DNA of 64,000 nucleotides from Pseudomonadota bacterium (GCA_023431055.1 JAEYXX010000001.1:114028-178027), one strand, 5' to 3'. Positions 7,593 through 20,736 are shown, numbered from the stretch's first letter. The notes: generated by a model from the letters alone, not told the origin. Made by a program: numbers and translations.

Positions 7593-8323
7593 TCACTCTT
7601 CTCCTTGGCCACCTCGGCGGCCGGCGTTGGGGTATAGACCATCACTTCCAGCACATCCGAATGAAACTCTCGGCGATACAGCACCAGCACCACGCCGGCG
7701 GTCACCAGCATGAAGAACCAGGGGTTGATGAACCAGGCCAGGGTTGCCATGCCGAAATAATAGGCACGCAAGCCGAAGTTGAACTGGTTGGCAGCCATGG
7801 AAATCACCCGCGCCGTGCGCTCGGCGAAGGCCTTGCGCTCCTGCTCGGTCACGTGACGCTCGCCCACCATCGGCGCAGAGCCCACCAGCACGGCGGCGAA
7901 GTTGTACTGGCGCATGCACCAGCTGAAGGTGAAGAAGGCGTAGACGAAGATCATGCCCAGGCACAACAGCTTGATCTCCGACAGGCCTCGGCTGGCCTGC
8001 TGCACGAAGGGAATGTCGGCCAACAGCGAGAGCGCCCGGTCAGAGGCGCCAAGCACGGTGAGAATACCGGCCAGGATGATCAGCGTACTGGAGGCAAAGA
8101 AGGAGGCATTGCGCTCGAGGTTGCCGATCACGTTGGCATCAGCGATGCGGTTGTCACGCAGCAGCATGCGGCGCATCCAGTCTTCACGGTACAGATGCAG
8201 GACGCTGGCGAGGCAGGGAGTGGTTTGCGCCTTGACCGAGGCGTAGCGGGTATAGCCGCCCCAGCAGATGACGAACCAGAGCGCAGCGAGAATATGAGGC
8301 AGGTACGGATAGCTGTTGAGCAT
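7589..8323 (-). CDS. DUF599 family integral membrane protein
   Basis: 244 aa with about five hydrophobic segments (residues 8-24, 78-97, 117-137, 188-205, 208-226). It contains the family landmarks WMRRMLLRDNRIADANVIGNLERNASFF, seen near residues 49-76, and AANQFNFGLRAYYFG near 175-189. Function unknown. It is the first gene of a two-gene unit with the MAPEG protein. Confidence 0.85.
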   Translation of the reverse strand: MLNSYPYLPHILAALWFVICWGGYTRYASVKAQTTPCLASVLHLYREDWMRRMLLRDNRIADANVIGNLERNASFFASSTLIILAGILTVLGASDRALSLLADIPFVQQASRGLSEIKLLCLGMIFVYAFFTFSWCMRQYNFAAVLVGSAPMVGERHVTEQERKAFAERTARVISMAANQFNFGLRAYYFGMATLAWFINPWFFMLVTAGVVLVLYRREFHSDVLEVMVYTPTPAAEVAKEKSE

Positions 8324-8382
8324 GCCAACTCCTTGTAAGACTGCTGCCGATTATAGCCAGCCACCCCGCTTTCTTGCGCCAC

Positions 8383-8409
8383 AAAAAAGGCCGCCTTGTG
8401 GGCAGCCTT
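8383..8409 (-). terminator. Rho-independent terminator of brnQ
   Basis: On the minus strand AAGGCTGCC, a short loop, GGCGGCCTT and then TTTTT, 18 bases beyond the stop codon of the carrier gene. Confidence 0.8.
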
Positions 8410-8427
8410 GTTTGTTTCGCTCAGGCG

Positions 8428-9741
8428 TTAAGCCGTGGCGCTCTGGCGCAGCCCCAGTACGCGGTCCAGCACCACCACCACTGCCAGGGTTATTGCCACC
8501 GGCAGCAACCAGCCCAGGCTCTGACCAGCCAGCGGCAGCTGCCCGAACCAGGCAGGAACCTTGTCCGCCCAGGGCGTGGCAGCAATACCGTCAGCAATGC
8601 CGAAGACCAGCGTAACGGCCATGACCGGAATGAACACCAGTGCCTGGGAAACCCACAGACGGTTGGCCAGGCTCAGTGCGACCAGCACGATAGCCAGCGG
8701 ATACAGACCGACCAGCACCGGAATGGAAAAGCTGATCAGCTGAGTCAACCCCTGGTTGGCCACGACCAGACTGAACAGGCCGAAGGTGATCACCACGCTG
8801 CGATAGGAAACCGGCAGCAGCTTGCTGAAGAACTCACCACAGGCGGTCAGCAGGCCAACTGCGGTAGTCAGGCACGCCAGGGTGATGACCACGGCCAGCA
8901 GCAGACTGCCGGTAGTGCCGAAGGTGTGCTGTACATAGGTGGTCAGTACCTGCACGCCGTTCTGCGCATCACCGGCGATACCCTGGCTGGTGGCGCCGAG
9001 GTAGAACAGCGCCAGATACACCAGCGACAGACCGATGGCCGCGATGATGCCGGCGATCACCGAGTAGCGGGTCACCAGGCCGGCGTCGCTGATACCGCGA
9101 TCACGAATGGCACTGGCGATGACGATGCCGAACACCAGCGCACCCAGGGTATCCATGGTCAGGTAACCCTGCAGGAAACCCTGCACCAGCGGCGCCTCGC
9201 GATAATTCTCGGCAACCACGCCGATCTCGCCGGCCGGAGCGAACAAGGCAGCGCCGCCCAGCACCAGCAGCGCAGCCAGCAGTACCGGGGTGATGAATTT
9301 ACCGATGCGGTCGACCAGTTGTCCCGGATTGAGCGAAAGAAACAGCACGGCCGCGAAATACACCAGGGTGTAGAGCAGCAGCGGCGTGCCTTCGTTACCG
9401 GTGAACGGCGCGATGCCCATCTCGAACGACACCACGGCCGTGCGCGGCGTGGCGAACAGCGGGCCGATCGCCAGATACACCGCTACCGCAAGGATGGCGC
9501 CGGCAATCTTGCCCAGGGGTGCGGTGAGCAGGTCCATGCCACCACCGACACGCGCCAGGGCTACCACGGTCAGCAGTGGCAGGCCGACGCCGGTGAGGAG
9601 AAAGCCGAGCGCCGCGGGAAGCAGATTCTCCCCGGCGGCCAGACCGGCGCTAGGCGGGAAGATGATGTTGCCGGCGCCCAGAAACAGCGCAAATGTCATG
9701 AAGCCGAGGGCCAGGAGGTCCGAGCCTTTCAAACGAGTCAT
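8428..9741 (-). CDS. brnQ: Branched-chain amino acid:cation carrier (BrnQ/BraB family)
   Basis: Secondary transporter for leucine, isoleucine and valine, driven by a sodium or proton gradient. It has 437 aa from the ATG at 9741, about twelve membrane helices, and the family start MTRLKGSDLLALGFMTFALF followed by GAGNIIFPP near residue 24. Length and position (next to sucD) match P. aeruginosa BraB. The reading frame stays open for 43 more codons upstream, but MTRLKG is the conserved family start. No good Shine-Dalgarno sequence is seen at that ATG, so the start is slightly uncertain. It is monocistronic, with its own terminator. Confidence 0.92.
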   Translation of the reverse strand: MTRLKGSDLLALGFMTFALFLGAGNIIFPPSAGLAAGENLLPAALGFLLTGVGLPLLTVVALARVGGGMDLLTAPLGKIAGAILAVAVYLAIGPLFATPRTAVVSFEMGIAPFTGNEGTPLLLYTLVYFAAVLFLSLNPGQLVDRIGKFITPVLLAALLVLGGAALFAPAGEIGVVAENYREAPLVQGFLQGYLTMDTLGALVFGIVIASAIRDRGISDAGLVTRYSVIAGIIAAIGLSLVYLALFYLGATSQGIAGDAQNGVQVLTTYVQHTFGTTGSLLLAVVITLACLTTAVGLLTACGEFFSKLLPVSYRSVVITFGLFSLVVANQGLTQLISFSIPVLVGLYPLAIVLVALSLANRLWVSQALVFIPVMAVTLVFGIADGIAATPWADKVPAWFGQLPLAGQSLGWLLPVAITLAVVVVLDRVLGLRQSATA

Positions 9742-10075
9742 AAGGGGAAATACCACAAGCAGGAAATCGAAGAATTGCGGGGGTTTCCTTGAGGGATCCG
9801 GGAAACGTCGCCCGAGCGTTTGGCTCGAACCACTGCATGTATCGCCAGGCGCTTGTGGCGCCACGGACACGGTAAGAGGCGGATACTAGCGAAAAGCACC
9901 CTGCAGCAGCACAGTTGCCGGGCAAGCTGTCGAACTGGCGTAACTGACTGTCGCATCAGTAAAAATTATCGAAGCGCGGAGCACCACAGCTGCCGGGCCG
10001 TGTTCGCGACGAACGAACAGCGCAAAAACAAAAAGGCCACCCGAGGGTGGCCTTTCTGCGAGGGGTCAGCAACGC
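9742..10075. other. Intergenic region upstream of brnQ / downstream of sucD
   Basis: 334 bases without a gene. It holds the sucD terminator at 10032-10055 and presumably the brnQ promoter. A GATAAT-like -10 on the minus strand lies at 9965-9970 but lacks a convincing -35. Nothing else was recognised. Confidence 0.5.
10032..10055 (-). terminator. Rho-independent terminator of the sdh-suc cluster (after sucD)
   Basis: On the minus strand the stem AAAGGCCACC / GGTGGCCTTT has a short loop and is followed by TTGTTTTTG. It is about 20 bases past the sucD stop and is the only strong terminator found downstream of sdhC on this strand. Confidence 0.88.
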
Positions 10076-10962
10076 TTACGCGTTCTTGGCTTCCCAACCG
10101 GTCAGCTCGGCCAGGGCCTTGCCGATGTCAGCCAGGGAACGCACGGTTTTCACACCAGCGTCCTGCAGTGCAGCGAACTTCTCGTCTGCAGTGCCCTTGC
10201 CGCCGGAGATGATGGCGCCAGCATGGCCCATGCGCTTGCCGGGAGGAGCGGTTACACCAGCGATGTAGGAAACTACAGGCTTGGTGACGTTGGCCTTGAT
10301 GAAGGCAGCCGCTTCTTCCTCGGCCGAACCGCCGATCTCACCGATCATGACGATCGCTTCGGTCTTCGGATCTTCCTGGAACAGTTTCAGGATATCGATG
10401 AAGTTGGAGCCCGGGATGGGGTCACCGCCGATGCCCACGCAGGTGGACTGGCCGAAGCCGGCGTCGGTGGTTTGCTTCACGGCTTCATAGGTCAGGGTGC
10501 CGGAACGCGACACGATGCCTACTTTGCCTGGCAGGTGGATGTGACCCGGCATGATGCCGATCTTGCACTCGCCGGGAGTGATCACGCCCGGGCAGTTCGG
10601 GCCGATCAGGCGTACGCCCAGCTCGTCGCACTTGACCTTGGCTTCCAGCATGTCGATGGTCGGGATGCCTTCGGTGATGCAAACGATCAGCTTGATGCCG
10701 CCGTTGGCCGCTTCCAGGATCGAGTCCTTGCAGAACGGAGCCGGAACGTAGATTACCGACGCTTCAGCGCCAGTGGCTTCTACGGCTTCCTTGACGGTGT
10801 TGAACACCGGCAGGCCCAGGTGGGTGCTGCCACCCTTGCCCGGAGTCACGCCGCCAACCATCTTGGTGCCGTAGGCGATGGCTTGTTCGCTGTGGAAGGT
10901 GCCCTGCGAGCCGGTGAAGCCCTGGCAGATTACCTTGGTGTCTTTGTTGATCAGGATGCTCA

Positions 10963-10963
<1 letters not shown>
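10076..10963 (-). CDS. sucD: Succinyl-CoA synthetase alpha subunit
   Basis: Converts succinyl-CoA to succinate with formation of ATP or GTP, together with SucC, as an alpha2beta2 enzyme of the TCA cycle. It has 295 aa, the usual length. The CoA-binding Rossmann domain is at the N-terminus ([18 protein letters not shown] near residue 15). The active-site histidine is in the region [17 protein letters not shown] near 246. The ATG abuts the sucC stop with a one-base overlap, so the two are coupled. It is the last gene of the TCA cluster. Confidence 0.98.
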
Positions 10964-12129
<1,166 letters not shown>

Positions 12130-12375
12130 GCTTGTCTACCGTCTTCGTTTAGGTATTGCGCATTCGGCGCTGTACTTGTGATACCGCGCCACCTGTGACT
12201 GCCGAAACAGTCCGCCGGGCCTTCCGCCGCGAGTCGAACTCGACGCGGGCCACCCGACGTGGTTCTGCTTGCAAACACCGCCGCAGCGATGGGGCGATTA
12301 CGCGACGCCCCGCCTACCACGGCGGCTTACAACAATTTGCGTGGCTGGACTAACCGACCAGCCACTTTATGACGC
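12130..12375 (-). other. lpd-sucC intergenic region with hairpins
   Basis: 246 GC-rich bases within the TCA cluster. An 8-bp stem GTGGCTGG / CCAGCCAC (12341-12365) lies just beyond the lpd stop. It lacks a T run, so it is more likely a 3' stabilising or processing hairpin, or a partial attenuator, than a full terminator. No convincing promoter could be assigned by eye. Confidence 0.5.
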
Positions 12376-13878
<1,503 letters not shown>

Positions 13879-15096
13879 TTAGATTTCCAGCAGCAGGCGA
13901 GCCGGGTCTTCAAGCAAGTTCTTGATGGTCACCAGGAAGGTCACGGCTTCCTTACCATCGATCAGGCGGTGGTCGTAAGACAGCGCCAGGTACATCATCG
14001 GGCGGATCACCACCTGACCGTTGATGGCCATCGGACGCTGGATGATGTTGTGCATACCCAGGATCGCGGCCTGCGGCGGGTTGACGATCGGGGTCGACAT
14101 CATCGAACCGAAGGTACCACCGTTGGTGATGGTGAAGGTGCCGCCGGTCATTTCTTCGATCGACAGCTTGCCGTCACGTGCCTTCTTGCCGAAGGTGGCG
14201 ATGCCGCTCTCGATTTCAGCCAGGCTCATCAGCTCGGCGTTACGCAGTACCGGAACCACCAGGCCACGGTCGCTGGAAACGGCAACGCCGATGTCGGCAT
14301 AGCCATGGTAAACGATGTCGTTGCCGTCGATCGACGCGTTGACGGCCGGGAAGCGCTTCAGCGCCTCGGTAGCAGCCTTGACGAAGAACGACATGAAGCC
14401 CAGGCGCACGCCGTTGTGGGACTTCTCGAACAGATCCTTGTACTTCGAACGCAGAGCCATGACTTCGGTCATGTCCACTTCGTTGAAGGTGGTCAGCATG
14501 GCCATGGAGGACTGAGCCTCGACCAGACGCTCGGCGATCTTGGCGCGCAGGCGGGTCATCGGCACACGCTTCTCGGTGCGGTCGCCAGTGGCGACGACAG
14601 CGGCGGCAGCAGCCGGAGCAGCGGCCGGCTTGGCAGCAGCGGCAGGAGCGTTCTTCTTGGCTTCGACGGCAGCGACCACGTCTTCCTTGGTCACGCGGCC
14701 ACCTTTACCAGTGCCGGCGATGCTGTTCGGGTCGATGCCGTTCTCTTCGGCCAGCTTGCGCGCGGCCGGCGAGAGGATGGCGTCGTCGCCAGCAGCGGCA
14801 GCTGGAGTAGCAGCCTGGGCCGGAGCAGCGGCAGCGGCCGGAGCAGCAGCGGCAGCGCCACCTTCGGTCAGCTTGCCCAGCAGCTCGTTGGAGAGAACGG
14901 TGTCGCCTTCGTTCTTGATGATTTCAGCCAGGACACCATCGGCCTCGGCCAGGACTTCGATCACCACCTTGTCGGTTTCGATGTCGACGATCAGCTCATC
15001 GCGCTTGACCGCTTCGCCCGGCTTCTTGTGCCAGGTGGCCACGGTGCCGTCGGCAACCGATTCCGGGAAGGTTGGGGCTTTGATCTCGATAGCCAT
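13879..15096 (-). CDS. sucB: Dihydrolipoyl succinyltransferase (E2 of 2-oxoglutarate dehydrogenase)
   Basis: Core E2 subunit that transfers succinyl groups to CoA. It has 405 aa. There is one lipoyl domain at residues 1-75, with the lipoylated lysine in ETDKVVIEV near 43. An Ala/Pro-rich linker, a peripheral-subunit-binding domain ([19 protein letters not shown] near 108-126) and a second Ala-rich linker follow. The catalytic domain carries the active-site motif [14 protein letters not shown] near 375. It is 66 bases upstream of lpd and 64 bases downstream of sucA. Confidence 0.98.
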   Translation of the reverse strand: MAIEIKAPTFPESVADGTVATWHKKPGEAVKRDELIVDIETDKVVIEVLAEADGVLAEIIKNEGDTVLSNELLGKLTEGGAAAAAPAAAAAPAQAATPAAAAGDDAILSPAARKLAEENGIDPNSIAGTGKGGRVTKEDVVAAVEAKKNAPAAAAKPAAAPAAAAAVVATGDRTEKRVPMTRLRAKIAERLVEAQSSMAMLTTFNEVDMTEVMALRSKYKDLFEKSHNGVRLGFMSFFVKAATEALKRFPAVNASIDGNDIVYHGYADIGVAVSSDRGLVVPVLRNAELMSLAEIESGIATFGKKARDGKLSIEEMTGGTFTITNGGTFGSMMSTPIVNPPQAAILGMHNIIQRPMAINGQVVIRPMMYLALSYDHRLIDGKEAVTFLVTIKNLLEDPARLLLEI

Positions 15097-15123
15097 TTTA
15101 TGTGTTTCCTTAAATTCGGTTTA

Positions 15124-15151
15124 CCGGTAGGTGGCACCTGCCACCTACCGG
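15124..15151 (-). other. Perfect intercistronic hairpin between sucA and sucB
   Basis: A 13-base arm CCGGTAGGTGGCA and its exact complement are separated by only two bases, nine bases after the sucA stop. The following minus-strand sequence (TAAACCGAATTT) is not a T run, and sucB starts about 28 bases later. It is best read as an RNA stability or processing element, or as a site limiting read-through. Confidence 0.7.
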
Positions 15152-15160
15152 ATGAAGGCG

Positions 15161-17992
15161 TTAAACAGTAAAGGCGTCCTGCAGCAGTTTTTCCTGCTGC
15201 TCGGCGTGCATCGAGGCATAACCGCAAGCCGGCGCTGCCGACGCATCACGACCGGCATACTCCAAGAACAACGACTTCTTGTGTGCGCTGGCGACACGAC
15301 GCATGTGGTGCTGACTGCAGTACCAGGCGCCCTGGTTCATCGGCTCTTCCTGACACCAGACGATGTGCTTGAGGTTCTTGTACGGCGCCAGCGCTTCGGC
15401 CAGATCGTCTTCCGGGAACGGATAGAGCTGCTCGATACGCACGATGGCGATGTCCTCGCGACCCTCGGCACGACGCTTCTCCAGCAGGTCGTAGTAGACC
15501 TTGCCGCTGCACAGGATCATGCGCTCGACCTTTTTCGGGTCCAGCGAATCGATCTCGCCGATCACGGTCTGAAAGGAGCCTTCGGCCAGTTCTTCCAGGG
15601 TCGAGATGGCCAGCTTGTGACGCAGCAGCGACTTCGGAGTCAGGACCACCAGCGGCTTGCGCAGCGGACGGATCACCTGGCGACGCAGCATGTGGTAGAC
15701 CTGCGCCGGGGTGGTCGGTACGCAGACCTGCATGTTGTGCTCGGCGCACAGCTGCAGATAACGCTCCAGACGCGCCGAGCTGTGCTCAGGCCCCTGCCCT
15801 TCATAACCATGCGGCAGCAGAACGGTCAGACCGCAGAGGCGGCCCCACTTGGTCTCGCCGCTGGAAATGAACTGGTCGAATACCACCTGGGCACCGTTGG
15901 CGAAATCGCCGAACTGAGCTTCCCAGATCACCAGCGCGTTCGGCGTGGTGGTGGCGTAGCCGTATTCGAAGGCCAGTACGGCTTCCTCGGAGAGGTAGGA
16001 GTCGTACAGCTCGAACTTCGGCTGACCTTCGTACAGGTTCTTCAGCGGAACGTAGGTCGAGGCGTCCTTCTGGTTGTGCAGCACCGCATGACGGTGCGAG
16101 AAGGTGCCGCGGCCGATGTCCTGACCGGTCATGCGAATCGGGTGACCTTCGACCAGCAGCGTGGCGTAGGCCATGGTTTCGGCGAAGCCCCAGTTGATCG
16201 GCAAGCCGCCCGCGCCCATCTTCTGACGGTCTTCGAGGATCTTCGCCACCTGACGCTGAACCAGGAAGCCTTCCGGGATTTCCAGCAGCTTGGCGGACAG
16301 ATCCTGCAGGGTCTTCAGATCGAAACGGGTGTCATGACGCGCGGTCCAGGCGTGGCCCAGGTACGGACGCCAGTCGACGAACAGCTCCTTGTTCGGCTCC
16401 TTGACCAGGCTCTTGACCACGTGCTGACCGTTATCCAGCGCAGTACGGTAGTCATCGATCTTGGCCTGAACCTCATCGCTGCTCTGCACACCAGCGGCGA
16501 TCAGCGCATCGGCATACAGCTCACGGGTGGTGCGCTGCTTGGCGATCTGCTGGTACATCAGCGGCTGGGTACCGTTCGGCTCGTCGGCCTCGTTGTGACC
16601 GCGGCGGCGGTAGCAGACCAGGTCGATGACCACGTCACGCTTGTACTGCATGCGGTAGTCGACAGCCAGTTGGGTGACGAACAGTACCGCTTCCGGATCA
16701 TCGCCATTCACGTGGAAGATCGGCGCCTGGATCATCTTGGCGACGTCGGTGGCGTACTCGGTGGAACGCGCATCTTCCGGACGGCTGGTGGTGAAGCCAA
16801 CCTGGTTGTTGATCACGATATGGATGGTGCCGCCAGTCTTGTAGCCGCGAGTCTGCGACATCTGGAAGGTTTCCATGACCACGCCCTGACCGGCGAAAGC
16901 CGCGTCACCGTGGATGGAAATCGGCAGCACCTTGTCGCCGCTGGCGTCGTTGCGACGATCCTGGCGGGCGCGTACCGAACCCTCGACCACCGGGGAGACG
17001 ATTTCCAGGTGGGAGGGGTTGAACGCCAGGGCCAGGTGCACTTCGCCACCGGTGGTCATGACGTTGGAGGAGAAGCCCTGGTGGTACTTCACGTCACCGG
17101 AGGACAGACCCTCGGTCTTCTTGCCTTCGAACTCGTCGAACAGGTCGCGCGGGTTCTTGCCGAAGGTGTTGACCAGTACGTTCAGACGGCCACGGTGGGC
17201 CATGCCGATGACGATTTCCTTGGTGCCGTAGGAGCCCGAACGCTGGATGATTTCGTCCAGCAGCGGGATCAGGCTTTCGCCGCCTTCCAGGCCGAAGCGC
17301 TTGGTGCCCGGATACTTGGTGCCCAGGTACTTTTCCAGGCCTTCGGCAGCGGTCACGCGCTCGAGCACGTGGGCCTGCACCTCGGGGGAAAACTGCGGAC
17401 GACCGCGCACACTTTCCAGACGCTGGGCGAACCAGTTGCGCTGGCCGGAATCGACGATATGGGTGAACTCGGCGCCGATGGTGCGACAATATGTCTGCTG
17501 CAGCGCGTCGCGGATTTCGCGTAGCGTTGCCTCTTCTTTGCCGATGTACAGCTCACCGGTGCGGAAAGTGGTGTCCAGATCCGCGTCGGTCAGGCCGTAG
17601 TGATTGATCGACAGGTCAGACGGCGCAGTGCGCACCCACAGACCCAGAGGGTCGAGCTGGGCGGCCTGATGGCCACGCATGCGGTAAGCCTGGATCAGGC
17701 GCAGAACTTCCACCTGCTTCTTTTCGTGCTCGCTGCTGACGGCCCCGGCGGAAACCGGCTGGGCACGACGCGAATTCTTGGCGAGCAGGACGAAATGATC
17801 GCGAATGGTCGAATGCGATACGTCCGTTGCAGCGCTGCCGTCAGTCGGCAACTTCTGGAAGTAAGTGCGCCACTCTTCTGGCACAGCGTTGGGATCGTGC
17901 AGGTAGAGCTCGTAGAGCTCTTCCACGTAGGCAGCGTTGCCACCGGATAGGTGGGCACTGTCCCACATGCGCTGCATCACGCTTTCTTGCAT
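15161..17992 (-). CDS. sucA: 2-oxoglutarate dehydrogenase E1 component
   Basis: Thiamine-diphosphate-dependent E1 that decarboxylates 2-oxoglutarate and passes the succinyl group to SucB lipoamide. It has 943 aa, normal for the family. Visible landmarks are the N-terminal SGGNAAYVEELYELYLHDP (E2-binding segment, residues 17-35), GMAHRGRLNVLVN near 245, the ThDP-binding HGDAAFAGQG near 303, and EYGYATTTPNALVIWEAQFGD near 663. The 249-base gap from sdhB contains a hairpin but no clear terminator, so read-through from the sdh promoter is likely. Confidence 0.98.
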   Translation of the reverse strand: MQESVMQRMWDSAHLSGGNAAYVEELYELYLHDPNAVPEEWRTYFQKLPTDGSAATDVSHSTIRDHFVLLAKNSRRAQPVSAGAVSSEHEKKQVEVLRLIQAYRMRGHQAAQLDPLGLWVRTAPSDLSINHYGLTDADLDTTFRTGELYIGKEEATLREIRDALQQTYCRTIGAEFTHIVDSGQRNWFAQRLESVRGRPQFSPEVQAHVLERVTAAEGLEKYLGTKYPGTKRFGLEGGESLIPLLDEIIQRSGSYGTKEIVIGMAHRGRLNVLVNTFGKNPRDLFDEFEGKKTEGLSSGDVKYHQGFSSNVMTTGGEVHLALAFNPSHLEIVSPVVEGSVRARQDRRNDASGDKVLPISIHGDAAFAGQGVVMETFQMSQTRGYKTGGTIHIVINNQVGFTTSRPEDARSTEYATDVAKMIQAPIFHVNGDDPEAVLFVTQLAVDYRMQYKRDVVIDLVCYRRRGHNEADEPNGTQPLMYQQIAKQRTTRELYADALIAAGVQSSDEVQAKIDDYRTALDNGQHVVKSLVKEPNKELFVDWRPYLGHAWTARHDTRFDLKTLQDLSAKLLEIPEGFLVQRQVAKILEDRQKMGAGGLPINWGFAETMAYATLLVEGHPIRMTGQDIGRGTFSHRHAVLHNQKDASTYVPLKNLYEGQPKFELYDSYLSEEAVLAFEYGYATTTPNALVIWEAQFGDFANGAQVVFDQFISSGETKWGRLCGLTVLLPHGYEGQGPEHSSARLERYLQLCAEHNMQVCVPTTPAQVYHMLRRQVIRPLRKPLVVLTPKSLLRHKLAISTLEELAEGSFQTVIGEIDSLDPKKVERMILCSGKVYYDLLEKRRAEGREDIAIVRIEQLYPFPEDDLAEALAPYKNLKHIVWCQEEPMNQGAWYCSQHHMRRVASAHKKSLFLEYAGRDASAAPACGYASMHAEQQEKLLQDAFTV

Positions 17993-18191
17993 GCTTGGTC
18001 ACCCTCGGTAAGGGGACACCACCGGCGTGAATACCGCATGGCTCCAATCAAAGTCATGATGCTGCGACTCGGATAAAGCCACTTGGGTTCCCGCAGATAG
18101 TCCGGGTACCAGCCCGGATGCCCCTGCTGGTCGTCATATTTTTCGAGTATGAGCCGCGGCTTTGTGGGCTGCGGCTCTGGCTTTTGCTGCA

Positions 18192-18211
18192 ATACCGGCC
18201 GAAGCCGGTAT
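18192..18211 (-). other. UUCG-loop hairpin between sdhB and sucA
   Basis: On the minus strand ATACCGGC-TTCG-GCCGGTAT: an 8-bp stem closed by a very stable UUCG tetraloop, 31 bases after the sdhB stop codon and about 200 bases before sucA. There is no T run. It could act as a 3' boundary of a processed sdh transcript. Confidence 0.6.
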
Positions 18212-18241
18212 GCAGGTGTTACAGGTACAGCAACTTGCGAA

Positions 18242-18949
18242 TCAGGTACCGCTCTGCAGCAGCATGTTACGCACGTGACCGATGGCCTTGGTCGGGTTCA
18301 GACCCTTGGGGCACACGTTCACGCAGTTCATGATACCGCGGCAGCGGAACACGCTGAACGGGTCATCCAGCGAAGCCAGACGCTCGGCGGTCTTGGTGTC
18401 GCGGCTGTCGGCCAGGAAGCGGTAGGCCTGCAGCAACGCAGCGGGACCGAGGAACTTGTCCGGGTTCCACCAGAACGACGGGCAGCTGGTCGAGCAGCAT
18501 GCGCACAGGATGCACTCGTACAGACCGTCGAGCTTCTCGCGCTCTTCCGGCGACTGCAGACGCTCGATGGCCGGAGCCGGCGTATCGTTCTGCAGGAACG
18601 GCTGCACTTTCTCGTACTGCTTGTAGAAGATGCTCATGTCGACGACCAGGTCACGAATGACCGGCAGCCCCGGCAGCGGACGAATCACCAGCTTGCCACC
18701 TTTCAGCCCCGCTGCAGACAGCGGGGTGATGCAGGCCAGGCCGTTCTTGCCGTTGATGTTCATGCCGTCGGAACCGCATACGCCTTCACGGCAGGAGCGA
18801 CGGTAGGAGAAGCCCTCGTCCTGCTCCTTGATCAGCGCCAGCACGTCCAGGACCATGATGTCCTTGCCGCCGGTGTCGACCTGGAAGTCCTGCATGAACG
18901 GAGCGGCGTCCTTCTCCGGGTTGTAGCGATAAACACTGACTTGCAACAT
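18242..18949 (-). CDS. sdhB: Succinate dehydrogenase iron-sulfur subunit
   Basis: Carries the three Fe-S clusters that pass electrons from SdhA to the membrane anchor. It has 235 aa from the ATG at 18949. An in-frame GTG nine bases upstream is less likely, because AAGGG sits eight bases before the ATG and would overlap the GTG. Cysteine clusters visible: CREGVCGSDGM and GLAC for the 2Fe-2S centre (about residues 57-80), CILCACCSTSCP near 150 for 4Fe-4S, and CRGIMNCVNVCPKG near 208 for 3Fe-4S. It is coupled to sdhA, whose stop is 11 bases upstream. Confidence 0.98.
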   Translation of the reverse strand: MLQVSVYRYNPEKDAAPFMQDFQVDTGGKDIMVLDVLALIKEQDEGFSYRRSCREGVCGSDGMNINGKNGLACITPLSAAGLKGGKLVIRPLPGLPVIRDLVVDMSIFYKQYEKVQPFLQNDTPAPAIERLQSPEEREKLDGLYECILCACCSTSCPSFWWNPDKFLGPAALLQAYRFLADSRDTKTAERLASLDDPFSVFRCRGIMNCVNVCPKGLNPTKAIGHVRNMLLQSGT

Positions 18950-18960
18950 ATCAGTCACCC

Positions 18961-20733
18961 TTAATAAGTCCGAACCTTGGGTTCAAATGCCGGAACGGTC
19001 TTCGGCGCGAAGTTGACAGCACGCTTGGCCACACGCTTCTCGCCTGGGAAGTACAGGGAGTGGCACAGCCAGTTCTGGTCATCGCGCTCTTCGAAGTCTT
19101 CACGAGCGTGGGCGCCACGGGACTCTTTACGAGCCTCGGCCGCGACCGCGGTCGCTTCGGCGACTTCGAGCAGGTTTTGCAGTTCCAGCGCTTCGATACG
19201 CGCAGTGTTGAACGCCTGGCTCTTGTCCGCGATTTTGACTTTCGCGATGCGCTCACGCAGGTCGGCCAGTTGTTGGATGCCCTTCTGCATGTATTCACCA
19301 GTACGGAATACACCGAAGTAGTTCTGCATGCACTGTTGCAGCTCGCGCTTGAGCGGCGCAACTTCTTCGCCAGTGCTGCGCTCGTTGACGCCAGCCAGAC
19401 GGGCCAGCGACTGCTCGATGTCGGTCTCGCTGGCGCCACGCACCTCGACACCTTCCTTGAGCGCTTTTTCCAGGTGCAGGCCGGCAGCGCGGCCGAATAC
19501 CACCAGGTCCAGCAGCGAGTTGCCGCCCAGACGGTTGGCACCGTGCACCGATACGCAAGCAACTTCACCCACGGCGAACAGACCTTCGATGATCTTGTCG
19601 TTGCCGCTGGCGTCCTGGGTGACGGCCTGGCCATGAATGTTGGTGGCAACGCCGCCCATCATGTAGTGGCAGGTCGGGATGACCGGAACCGGCGCGACCA
19701 CAGGGTCGACGTGAGCGAAGGTCTTGGACAGTTCGCAGATGCCCGGCAGGCGGCTGTGCAGCACTTCTTCACCGAGGTGGTCGAGCTTCAGCAGTACGTG
19801 GTCCTTGTTCGGGCCACAGCCGTTGCCGGCGATCACTTCCTTGACCATGGAACGAGCAACCACGTCGCGGCCGGCCAGGTCCTTGGCGTTCGGAGCGTAA
19901 CGCTCCATGAAGCGCTCGCCATGGGCGTTGATCAGGTAACCACCCTCGCCACGGCAGCCTTCGGTGACCAGTACACCGGCGCCGGCGATACCGGTCGGGT
20001 GGAACTGCCACATTTCGATGTCCTGTACCGGCACGCCGGCACGCAGGGCCATACCGATGCCATCACCGGTGTTGATCAGGGCGTTGGTGGTGGAGGCGTA
20101 GATACGACCAGCACCGCCGGTGGCCAGAACCACGGCCTTGGAGCGGATGTAGACGGTTTCGCCAGTCTCGATGCAGATGGCGATGATGCCGACGATGGCG
20201 CCGTCCTGGTTCTTCACCAGGTCAACGGCGTACCACTCGTTGAGGAACGAGGTGCCGGCTTTCAGGTTGGCCTGATACAGGGTGTGCAGCAGCGCGTGAC
20301 CGGTACGGTCGGCAGCGGCGCAGGTACGGGCAGCCTGGGTCGGATTGTCCGGCCCCTTAGACTGACCACCGAACGGACGCTGATAGATGCGGCCCTGCTC
20401 GGTACGGGAGAACGGCAGACCCATGTGTTCGAGCTCGAACACGGCTTCCGGGCCGACGGAGCACATATATTCGATAGCGTCCTGGTCACCGATGTAGTCG
20501 GAACCCTTGACGGTATCGTACATGTGCCAGCGCCAATCGTCGTTCGGGTCGGCCGAAGCGATGGCGCAGGTGATGCCACCCTGAGCGGAAACGGTGTGCG
20601 AACGAGTCGGAAACACCTTGGTGACCACGGCAGTCTTGTGACCACCCTGAGCCAGTTGCAGCGCAGCACGCATGCCGGCGCCGCCGCCACCTACGATGAT
20701 GGCGTCATAGGAAAGAGTACGGATGCTAGCCAT
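18961..20733 (-). CDS. sdhA: Succinate dehydrogenase flavoprotein subunit
   Basis: Catalytic subunit with covalently bound FAD that oxidises succinate to fumarate. It has 590 aa, as usual. The FAD motif [17 protein letters not shown] is at residues 15-31. The flavin-linking histidine is in [14 protein letters not shown] near 46, and the active-site stretch [21 protein letters not shown] is near 246, cut here as HPTGIAG and TEGCRGEGG. It lies between sdhD (three bases upstream) and sdhB (11 bases downstream). Confidence 0.98.
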   Translation of the reverse strand: MASIRTLSYDAIIVGGGGAGMRAALQLAQGGHKTAVVTKVFPTRSHTVSAQGGITCAIASADPNDDWRWHMYDTVKGSDYIGDQDAIEYMCSVGPEAVFELEHMGLPFSRTEQGRIYQRPFGGQSKGPDNPTQAARTCAAADRTGHALLHTLYQANLKAGTSFLNEWYAVDLVKNQDGAIVGIIAICIETGETVYIRSKAVVLATGGAGRIYASTTNALINTGDGIGMALRAGVPVQDIEMWQFHPTGIAGAGVLVTEGCRGEGGYLINAHGERFMERYAPNAKDLAGRDVVARSMVKEVIAGNGCGPNKDHVLLKLDHLGEEVLHSRLPGICELSKTFAHVDPVVAPVPVIPTCHYMMGGVATNIHGQAVTQDASGNDKIIEGLFAVGEVACVSVHGANRLGGNSLLDLVVFGRAAGLHLEKALKEGVEVRGASETDIEQSLARLAGVNERSTGEEVAPLKRELQQCMQNYFGVFRTGEYMQKGIQQLADLRERIAKVKIADKSQAFNTARIEALELQNLLEVAEATAVAAEARKESRGAHAREDFEERDDQNWLCHSLYFPGEKRVAKRAVNFAPKTVPAFEPKVRTY

Positions 20734-20736
20734 GAA

